The notes below the pieces were generated by a model. The model worked only from the letters and a program-made list of their open reading frames with translations, was not told where the DNA came from and ran no database searches. Positions 44,999 through 52,092 of a DNA stretch of 64,000 bases are shown here, in pieces. Source of the stretch: Planctomycetota bacterium (GTDB taxonomy: Bacteria; Planctomycetota; UBA1135; GCA-002686595). How positions within the stretch are numbered: the stretch's first letter is position 1; the number at the start of each line of letters is the position of its first letter. The position numbers and the translations under genes were made by a program. The DNA is taken from assembly GCA_029259635.1 (NCBI GenBank), contig JAJDEU010000055.1:1-64000 (forward strand), written 5' to 3'.

Positions 44999-46197
44999 GG
45001 TTCGTCGCGGTTCTGGTGCTCGTCGTGGTGGCGCTGATCGGCGGAGCGGGGCTCTGGAACCAGCTGCACGATGAGGAGCTCTCGCCGCTGCCCGTTGAAG
45101 CGCAAAGGTCGACTTCCGTCGAGGATTCGCGCGATGAGTCGAAGCGGGTCGCCGTCGAACCGAGCGCCGCGCCGAAGAAAGTGGTCGCCGAGCCTCAGTC
45201 CGATGACTACGAGCGCACGCAGGAGCTCAGCGCGATCAACGACCGCGGAATTGCTCGGCTCGGTGAGGGAAAAAACCGTTTGGCAATCGCGTTGTTCGAA
45301 GAGTGCTATCTCGAGCGACCGGATATCGAGGCCTACGGTTTTAATCTCAGCGAAGGGCTCTATCGGCTCGCGTCGGATATCGCTCAGTCAGGTGAAGCGA
45401 CGGAAGCCGAGGCGCTGCTCGTTCGGGCCATCGAGATCGCTCCGGGTCGCAAGAAGCTGTCGAAGCTGCTCGCGCGTTGGCGCAAGACGGCGGAAGAGGA
45501 GGGCGAACTCTGGCAATACGAGACCGACCACTTCGAGCTCGTCTTCGACAGCGAGCGCACCGACATTCTCTTCGGTGCGCAGGATGTGCTCGATGTCTTA
45601 GAGGAGGGTTATCTCGAGTTTCGCGCACTCTTCGCCCATGACCCGATCGCCTCCGGACGTCAGAGGATTCGGGTTGTTCTCAGTTCGCGCTCGGATTTCC
45701 AGCGCGCGACCGGACTCGGTGAGTGGGCCGGTGGTGCCTATGACGGAACCATTCGTCTGCCGCTACGCGATCTCGACGAACAGCGCGCGAGTTGGACGCG
45801 CATCTTGCGACACGAGCTCGGACACGTCTGGATTCGCGAGGTTGCGGGGCGAAACGTCCCGGGTTGGTTGAACGAAGGTTTCTGTCAGTGGTTGGAGGGT
45901 GAGCGAGCCCCGCTGATCGAACATGCCGAGCGCGCGCTTCAAGGCCAAAAGCTGTTCAGCCTGGCGGAACTCACCGGCTCACTGATTCACTGGAGCGACG
46001 CCTCCGAAGTGGGGCGCGCCTACGCTCAGGCTTTTCTTTTCCTCGAGAGCCTGATGAAGACTTATGGAATGAACGCTGTGCTCGCGATGGCGAAGGGTTG
46101 CCAGGAGAACATCGACCCCGCGGTTTCCTTCGAGCGAGAGACCTTGGTCTCGCTGAGCGTGGCCTTCGACGATTTCGTCGGGACGCTCGCGAAGTAA
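44995..46197 (+). CDS. membrane-anchored TPR-containing gluzincin-type metallopeptidase
   Basis: A 400-residue protein anchored by RFVAVLVLVVVALIGGAGLW (2-21). TPR-like helices occupy residues 75-165 (IARLGEGKNRLAIALFEECYLERPDI, then ATEAEALLVRAIEIAPG). The zinc motif HELGH is at 273-277 (WTRILRHELGHVWI) and Glu294 (WLNEGFCQWLEG) follows as the gluzincin third ligand, spaced 17 residues as in the peptidase_MA-like group. No substrate is known. GTG start inside the end of the YkgJ-like gene. A hairpin 70 bases after its stop probably ends transcription. Confidence 0.85.
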   Translation: MRFVAVLVLVVVALIGGAGLWNQLHDEELSPLPVEAQRSTSVEDSRDESKRVAVEPSAAPKKVVAEPQSDDYERTQELSAINDRGIARLGEGKNRLAIALFEECYLERPDIEAYGFNLSEGLYRLASDIAQSGEATEAEALLVRAIEIAPGRKKLSKLLARWRKTAEEEGELWQYETDHFELVFDSERTDILFGAQDVLDVLEEGYLEFRALFAHDPIASGRQRIRVVLSSRSDFQRATGLGEWAGGAYDGTIRLPLRDLDEQRASWTRILRHELGHVWIREVAGRNVPGWLNEGFCQWLEGERAPLIEHAERALQGQKLFSLAELTGSLIHWSDASEVGRAYAQAFLFLESLMKTYGMNAVLAMAKGCQENIDPAVSFERETLVSLSVAFDDFVGTLAK

Positions 46198-46267
46198 GTG
46201 CGCTAGTGCGTTCGTTAGCTCGGCAAATTACAGCCGCGTTAAGGGTCGCCAACTCATCCGGTAATAG

Positions 46268-46297
46268 CAAACGACCGCGTCAGGGCGCGGTCGTTTG
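46268..46297. terminator. bidirectional hairpin between convergent genes
   Basis: CAAACGACCGCG (46268-46279) and CGCGGTCGTTTG (46286-46297) form a perfect 12-bp stem with a 6-base loop. It lies between the stop of the peptidase gene (+) and that of the small membrane protein gene (-). There is no clear T-run on either side. Confidence 0.6.
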
Positions 46298-46344
46298 GAG
46301 AGCGCAGTGGCTATCCACTACCTCATTACAAATCACGCTAGTGG

Positions 46345-46479
46345 TTATCCGGCAGTGCGGTCATCCACTTGGGTGCCTTCGGCCAAAGCACCGGATCTGT
46401 AGCTCAGGAGGAACAAGATAGTTACGAGCACCCACGTGAAAATAAGCAGAACTCCGAGCTTGGTCAGGAAGGCAAACAA
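46345..46479 (-). CDS. small 44-residue single-pass membrane protein
   Basis: TTG 46479 is preceded by GGAGGAG at a 6-base distance, a nearly ideal ribosome-binding site. The product begins LFAFLTKLGVLLIFTWVLVT and continues ILFLLSYRSGALAEG, a single long hydrophobic helix, then a polar tail. An ATG-started frame (46644) would extend it but lacks such a site. No homologue is recognised. It lies alone on the minus strand between the peptidase gene and radC. Confidence 0.6.
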   Translation of the reverse strand: MFAFLTKLGVLLIFTWVLVTILFLLSYRSGALAEGTQVDDRTAG

Positions 46480-46658
46480 GGTTTTCTCCTCCGTGTGTGT
46501 CCGTACAAACCTCTTCGGTAGAGGATGGGGAAGTCCGTCCCGATAGCAGCGGGAAATCGAGCGAATCCGAATTGCGTTCTCCACATCGGGAATAGCGGTC
46601 GAGGCGAGAAGACGAAGGCCGGAGTGAAACCGTTCGAAGATCACTTCGTCTAAGCCTT

Positions 46659-47477
46659 ATGAAGAACTCATTGGCCTGTCATGACGGCGAATTAAACAAA
46701 CTTGCAAATGTGGAGGCGGAGCCCCTGAAGGGTTTCACCCATATTCCTCCGTCGATGGAAGAGCAACGCGGGAAATCGGAAGTGAAGGCGGTCTCCCGTC
46801 GAGCCGAAGAGATCCGAAATCAAATCGTGCCCGAGCGAGAGCCGGAACCGACGGCCCGATGGGGAAGCGGCGATCTGGCAAGCGCGGGCTTGGAGGAGCT
46901 GTTCGGGTGTTTGATCGGGAGGCAGCCGCGTGCTGAGCAAGACCAGGCGCTCGAACTCTTGGGGCGGCGGCGGTTAGCGCGGCTCGCTCGGTCGACGCCG
47001 ATGGAGCTCGCGGGACATTTTGGTCTCACCGGGCGAGATTCGCGGCGGTTGGCCGCTGCCTTCGAACTCGGGCGAAGGGCGATCTCGGAGGAGGTCGAAC
47101 CGGCACCGGCTTGCAGCTCCGCCGAGCAGGTCTTTCGCCTCGTACATCCCGAGCTCTCGGGGTTGGAGCGGGAGAGATTCTTGGTGCTGCTCTTGGACGG
47201 CAAGCATCGGCTTGCGCGGATGGAGCCGATCAGCGAGGGCACGCTGACCACCTCCCTGGTTCATCCGCGCGAGGTCTTTCGTTCGGCGGTGCGGGAGTCG
47301 GCCGCCGCCCTGATCGCCGTTCACAATCACCCTTCCGGGGACCCAGAGCCCAGTTCGGAGGATTTGGAGGTGACCCGGAGGTTGCGCCGGGCGGGGCGCC
47401 TGCTCGGAATACCCCTCTTGGACCACGTGGTCGTGGGGGCTGGCCGCTTCGTTTCCCTCCGAGAGCGCCTGTGGTGA
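46659..47477 (+). CDS. radC: RadC-family JAB1/MPN metallohydrolase-like protein
   Basis: A 272-residue RadC-like protein. A helix-hairpin-helix segment (TPMELAGHFGLTGRDSRRLAAAFELGRRAI) precedes the JAMM core: Glu in ARMEPISEGTLTTSLVHPREVF, then HNHPSGDPEPSSEDLEVTRRLRRAGRLLGIPLLDHVVVG, where the two His and the Asp bind metal. The 70 N-terminal residues are unusual and may belong to a later start. RadC proteins were named after DNA repair, but a catalytic repair role is unproven. It precedes the secretion operon by about 220 bases. Confidence 0.92.
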   Translation: MKNSLACHDGELNKLANVEAEPLKGFTHIPPSMEEQRGKSEVKAVSRRAEEIRNQIVPEREPEPTARWGSGDLASAGLEELFGCLIGRQPRAEQDQALELLGRRRLARLARSTPMELAGHFGLTGRDSRRLAAAFELGRRAISEEVEPAPACSSAEQVFRLVHPELSGLERERFLVLLLDGKHRLARMEPISEGTLTTSLVHPREVFRSAVRESAAALIAVHNHPSGDPEPSSEDLEVTRRLRRAGRLLGIPLLDHVVVGAGRFVSLRERLW

Positions 47478-47699
47478 GTTGCCGAGCTCTGGCCCATTTG
47501 TAGCGGGCACTCTTGAGGAGACTAGGTACCGTAGCGGCTACGCACCCGCTTCTCAGTACCGCTATCTCTGTCGCGAGTCCGCTCGCAGGGGCCGTCGAAC
47601 GCTGTGGAGCGGTCTCTGGGCGATCCCCCGCCCGGAGGAACTCTCTGGTCTCGAGCCCCCTCGGACCACCCGAACAAGGTCCGAGACACCTCATATTTA

Positions 47700-49655
47700 A
47701 TGGAAACTAGGTACTGGCTCACCATCGAAGGCGGCAAGCGCCGTGGGGAGAGCTTTTCGATTCCGCCTACTGGCTGCCTTCTGGGACGCGATTCGAGCGC
47801 GGATCTTCAGCTGCCCGAGGCCTCCGTCTCGGGCAAACACGCTCGATTGGACGTCGAAGCGGATGGAGTCCGAGTCACCGATCTCGAGAGCCGCAACGGA
47901 GTTCGCGTGAACGGCGAGCGCGTGAAGAACCATTTGATGGCGCACGCGGATCAGCTCTCGCTCGGCAAACTCCAGCTGACCCTCCGCGACCGAACGGTGG
48001 CTGGCAGTACCACCGAGAACTCCGATCCGCTCGTCTCCGGAAGTTCGCTCGCGGAGAGCTCAGAGCAGAAGCTGCACTCGCTCTCCGCGTCCTCTCCGAA
48101 TCGTCGCGCGGTGCCCGCTCTGATTAAAGTCTTGGTGGGCGTCCTCGTCGCCGCGGGAGGTTTCCAAGGCTGGCAGCTCCTCCAAAAATCGGACGCGATT
48201 CCTCGGCGAACACTTCCGGTTGCCCTGGTTCCCGGTGAGTTGCTTGCGGACGGCTCTTTCGAAGAGAGCGCCACTCTTCAGTCATGGGAGACCGAACCCG
48301 AGACGAGTCTTGAGCTCGCCCCCGTCTATCGCCATCGCGGCGAAACCGGGCTCGGCGTGGATTTGACCGAAGCTCAAAGTTTTCGGCTGACTTCGCCGTG
48401 GAGTGCGGTTCGCGAGGGCCGTGCACTTCGAGTCTCGGCGCAGGTGCGAGGGGCGACGGGATTGGAGCTGAGCTCTGGCTTGGAACTCGGCAAGTCATCG
48501 GATCCGAGCGCACGACTCGAGCTTCGCGGGGGCAGCCTCTCCACAAGTGATGAGTTCCGCGAGCTCACGATGACGGAAGCCATTCTCCCGGGATTCGATC
48601 GCGCACGCCTCGTGTTCCGAGTGAGCGCCGCCAACCCCGTGAGCCTTTCTCTCGACGACGTCTCCGTCTCCGAAGTCGCGATGGTCGATCCCGTCGCTCT
48701 CAAGTTCGAAGAGTTCGAGCTCTACCGACACGGGGCGGACGCCACGTCGGCGAGCCTGGTTCGCATTGGTCGGGTTGTCGCTTCCGAACTTCGATTTTTC
48801 ACAGAGGAAGGCGAGAGCCCTCTCGGGATTCAAGAGCTCGCCACCGGCTGGGAGCTCGGCGCCCGTTCTTCGGAGCTCGGGACGCGCTTCTCCTTTCTCA
48901 TTGCGGACAGCCTGTCGGAGTTCGGCTTGGCGACGCTGCACCGAGGGGCCGGTCGGCGCAGATTGTCGGCCGGTAAAGCGACGGAAGTTTCGGGAGTCCT
49001 GGCGGGTGAAGGCACGCTCCTCGTTCGGTTCGGGTTCGCCGAACCGGTGGAGCTTCACTCCGAGCGCGCCCCACAGGGTTGGCGGTTGACGACCGGCTCG
49101 ATCCGGGGGCCAGTCGAACTGCAGCTCTCCTTTCGCGACGTGCGCAACCGCGCCGCGGACCTTGCCGATGCCGCGCGGCGCGCCGACCGGTCGGATTCGC
49201 CGAGCGAGAGCCTGAAGTTGTGGGCGGAACTCCTGGAGAGCGTGCCCTTTGATGCTGAGCTCGTTGCCGAAGGCGAGGCCGCGCGCGGACGGCAACTTCG
49301 AATCGGACTCGATCAGGTCGAAGCCGTGCGCGCCGAGTTCACGCGCGCGCGTTTCTTCAACTTGCCCGAGATCTATCGGAGAAACGCCGACCGCGTGAGC
49401 GCCATAGGAAAACGCTACGCGGGCAGCGAAGTCGCGGAGGAGGCGGCGCGATTGGCGGGCGAAATCAACGCGGAGCTGGCGGGGCACGTGGACGAAGAAC
49501 AAGCGGAAGAGCGCGAGCGCCTGGCGCGAGTGGCTCAAGCACTACAACGCTCCGGCGCCGGCGAGTTGGCCGAGCATGTCCGGGCCGAAGCCTCCGCAGC
49601 CGGCGAAGATCACGATCACGATCCTTCGCACGAAGGGGGAACCACTGATGTCTAA
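47700..49655 (+). CDS. FHA-domain membrane protein of the secretion locus
   Basis: A 651-residue protein from ATG 47700. An FHA domain occupies about residues 1-95: LLGRDSSADLQL, SVSGKHARLDVEAD and LESRNGVRVNGERV are the phosphothreonine-binding loops. A transmembrane helix lies near 138-160 (ALIKVLVGVLVAAGGFQGWQLL). The large periplasmic part (from 170) begins with a beta-sandwich region (GELLADGSFEESATLQSW) and ends in coiled-coil helices (LAGEINAELAGHVDEEQAEERERLARVAQALQ). It overlaps the PilM-like gene by 8 bases and is probably the first gene of the operon. A phospho-dependent link to the nearby kinase is only inferred. Confidence 0.85.
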   Translation: METRYWLTIEGGKRRGESFSIPPTGCLLGRDSSADLQLPEASVSGKHARLDVEADGVRVTDLESRNGVRVNGERVKNHLMAHADQLSLGKLQLTLRDRTVAGSTTENSDPLVSGSSLAESSEQKLHSLSASSPNRRAVPALIKVLVGVLVAAGGFQGWQLLQKSDAIPRRTLPVALVPGELLADGSFEESATLQSWETEPETSLELAPVYRHRGETGLGVDLTEAQSFRLTSPWSAVREGRALRVSAQVRGATGLELSSGLELGKSSDPSARLELRGGSLSTSDEFRELTMTEAILPGFDRARLVFRVSAANPVSLSLDDVSVSEVAMVDPVALKFEEFELYRHGADATSASLVRIGRVVASELRFFTEEGESPLGIQELATGWELGARSSELGTRFSFLIADSLSEFGLATLHRGAGRRRLSAGKATEVSGVLAGEGTLLVRFGFAEPVELHSERAPQGWRLTTGSIRGPVELQLSFRDVRNRAADLADAARRADRSDSPSESLKLWAELLESVPFDAELVAEGEAARGRQLRIGLDQVEAVRAEFTRARFFNLPEIYRRNADRVSAIGKRYAGSEVAEEAARLAGEINAELAGHVDEEQAEERERLARVAQALQRSGAGELAEHVRAEASAAGEDHDHDPSHEGGTTDV

Positions 49656-51285
49656 GCTGATTTGTGGCATCGACGTCGGCACGGGCAGCTCGATCTTTCT
49701 GCGTGGAAAGTCGAAAGGCACGCGCTTCTCCATCACCGACTTTTGGGCGAGTAGTCATCCCTCGCCGGACGTCGCAAGCGCTTGGTCCACTGTCGAGGTC
49801 GACTTCAAGCCCGGCCTCTCGTGCGTCGGGCTGAGCGGTCGCGAGCTCAATATCCGCTACACCGAGGTTCCGCGGCTGCCCGACTGGCAGCTCCGCAAGC
49901 TCATGCGTTTCGAGGTCGAAGAAATCGGCGGGCAAGCGGGAGCGGAGATGGCGTCGGACTTCAACGTCCTGCCCGAGCTGCCCGAGATCGAAGGCGAAGA
50001 CGTGGTTCTGCTTGCCATGGCCCGCGAGTCGTTGCTCGCCGAACACGATGCCGGGCTGACGGCCGTGGGTGGAAAGCTCGCTCACTTCTCGCCCAGTGCG
50101 ATCGGACTCTACAACGCGTGGCTGCACTACGGAGTCATCGAAGAGGACACCGTGCTCGTCGCCAATATCGGTCACCAGAACATCGACGTCGCGATCGTGC
50201 GCGGCACCGACCTCTTGTTTGCGCGGAACCTGTCCGGCGGTTCTCGCCTCTTCGACGAAGCTTTGGCGGAGCGCTTTGACGTGTCGGTCTCACGCGCGGA
50301 GAAGATCAAGCTCGAGCAGGGCAGCCTCTCGCCGGACGCGATCCGCGCGGGAGGCACTCGCGAAAAGGCGGCGCGCGCGCTGCAGGGTGCGGCGGGGCAA
50401 CTCGCGACCCTGCTCCAGTCCGCGGTTCTGTTCTGCAAGACGCAAATCAAGCTGTCGGGACTGACGATCGATCGCATCGCACTGTGCGGTGGCGGGTCGG
50501 CGTTGGAAGGGCTCGATACCTACTTGCAGGGCGCGATGAAGATCCGCGTGGAGGCCTTTGATCCGTTCCGCGTGGTGGATACGACAGCGCTCAGCCCGGC
50601 CGCCGCGGAGTTGTTCGAGGAGTTTCGGCTGGAGTCCGTCGTTGCGCTCGGCCTCGCCACCAGCGCGTCGAACGACGAGTCCTATGCCATTGAAATCCTG
50701 CCGGCGCGCGTGGAGAAACGCCGCCAGTTTTGGGGAAAGACCGCGCTCAGTATCGTGGCCGCCGTTCTGTGCCTCGTGTATCTCGGAGTGCGCGCCCAAA
50801 AAGAGCGCGCGGCGCTGCGGGCGACCGAGACCGAGTTGAGCCAGCTGACCTCGCGCTACACGCGCGCACGACGGGCCGACTTGGACACGCGCGAACTGAT
50901 CGCCGAGAACGAGGAGTTGATGGCAATTGTGTCCGAACTCTGGCTCACGGCTGGAGCGGGTGAACAGTTGGTTCGAGCGCTCGAAGTGATCGAGCGCGAC
51001 CTGCCGCCGGACTTTTGGCTCGACGAGCTCTCCAGTCGCTCGGCCTTCGAAGCCGCGCTTGGAATCGAACGCGGCGACGAACGCCCCGTGCTTCACCTCG
51101 AAGGCAAAGTGCGCGAGGGGACCGCAGCTCCCTCAGCTCTGTTCGAAGTCTTTCTCGCTCGGCTCGCCGCCGAGCTCGATGGAGTCCGAGTCTTGCCCAG
51201 CCTGTCACCGTCGGGGGATCGCTTTACGCTCGATCTCACTCTCTTCAGTTCGCCCAAAAACGCCGAGCCATCGACGGAGGGTTGA
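49648..51285 (+). CDS. PilM-PilN fusion (GspL-like) inner-membrane protein
   Basis: A 545-residue protein. The N-terminal 340 residues are an actin-like PilM domain: CGIDVGTGSSIFLRGK, FKPGLSCVGLSGRELNIRYTEVPRLPDW, and LVANIGHQNIDVAIVRGTDLLFARNLSGG with ALCGGGSALEGLDTYL as phosphate loops. A membrane helix (GKTALSIVAAVLCLVYLGVRA, near 362-382) is followed by a coiled coil and a PilN-like ferredoxin-type domain. Separate pilM and pilN genes are the norm in pilus systems, whereas the fusion resembles GspL of type II secretion. ATG 49648 follows GAAGGGGGA. Confidence 0.9.
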   Translation: MSKLICGIDVGTGSSIFLRGKSKGTRFSITDFWASSHPSPDVASAWSTVEVDFKPGLSCVGLSGRELNIRYTEVPRLPDWQLRKLMRFEVEEIGGQAGAEMASDFNVLPELPEIEGEDVVLLAMARESLLAEHDAGLTAVGGKLAHFSPSAIGLYNAWLHYGVIEEDTVLVANIGHQNIDVAIVRGTDLLFARNLSGGSRLFDEALAERFDVSVSRAEKIKLEQGSLSPDAIRAGGTREKAARALQGAAGQLATLLQSAVLFCKTQIKLSGLTIDRIALCGGGSALEGLDTYLQGAMKIRVEAFDPFRVVDTTALSPAAAELFEEFRLESVVALGLATSASNDESYAIEILPARVEKRRQFWGKTALSIVAAVLCLVYLGVRAQKERAALRATETELSQLTSRYTRARRADLDTRELIAENEELMAIVSELWLTAGAGEQLVRALEVIERDLPPDFWLDELSSRSAFEAALGIERGDERPVLHLEGKVREGTAAPSALFEVFLARLAAELDGVRVLPSLSPSGDRFTLDLTLFSSPKNAEPSTEG

Positions 51286-51288
51286 GCC

Positions 51289-52092
51289 GTGGACCTGAAC
51301 GACATTTGGCAGGAGAACAAGCGCTACTTCACCGGGGTACTCATCGGTGGGTTGGTCTTTCTCGTCGGCATTCTCTTGATCCAGTCGCTCTACGGCGACG
51401 AGCTCAGTCAAGTTCGACGGTCGAAGGCGCGCGTCGAGCGCCAGCTCGGAGAAGCGCGCTATGGAACGACGGAGCGAGAGCTCGCTCGTTCGGAAAACGC
51501 CGCGCTCGCCTCCGCTCTTGACGAGCTCGCCACGGCGGTCGAGTTCCGAGCGCGCGATGACTTTCGGCTCGACCCCGCGGCCGGCTCTTCGGTGAATCAA
51601 TACCACCGGTCGGTGGCGCGCGTGCGCGAACGCCTGCTCTCCCGCGCCGGCCGGGCGAATCTGTTCCTCGACGCCAATCTCGGTCTTCCGGATTTGTCGC
51701 CAGCCGAAGACGAGGAGATCGCGCGCTATCTCGATGCGCTCGATGCAGTTGCGCGAATAACGGAGTGGGCGATCGCGTCGGGCGTGGAGCGCGTCGATGA
51801 CGTGCGCATCCGGCTCGACCCCGGCTTCGGTTCACGCAAGGGCGTCGGCGCAGTCGAGCGCACGCGCGTCGAGTTTGAATTCGCGGGCAGCGGTCTGGCG
51901 CTGACCCGTCTGCTGCGCGCGACACAGCGTCCCAAAGAGCACGGGCTCGCGCACACGGATCAACCGCTCTCCATTTATTCGCTCGAGCTTCGCCCCGCGC
52001 GCAATCGCGCGGAGAAGTCAAAGCTCACTCTCTCGATCGACCTCGTCAGGCTGCACGCCGCGGCGAGCTTCGCGGAGGATTCCCAGTCGTGA
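51289..52092 (+). CDS. PilO/GspM-like inner-membrane protein
   Basis: A 267-residue bitopic protein: membrane helix at 13-33 (RYFTGVLIGGLVFLVGILLIQ), a coiled-coil region, then a compact alpha/beta domain with VERTRVEFEFAGSGLALTRLL followed by SIYSLELRPA. This order matches PilO or GspM, which pair with PilN/GspL in the assembly platform. GTG start 3 bases after the PilM-PilN stop. The sequence identity to characterised members must be low, since the call rests on topology and position. Confidence 0.75.
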   Translation: MDLNDIWQENKRYFTGVLIGGLVFLVGILLIQSLYGDELSQVRRSKARVERQLGEARYGTTERELARSENAALASALDELATAVEFRARDDFRLDPAAGSSVNQYHRSVARVRERLLSRAGRANLFLDANLGLPDLSPAEDEEIARYLDALDAVARITEWAIASGVERVDDVRIRLDPGFGSRKGVGAVERTRVEFEFAGSGLALTRLLRATQRPKEHGLAHTDQPLSIYSLELRPARNRAEKSKLTLSIDLVRLHAAASFAEDSQS

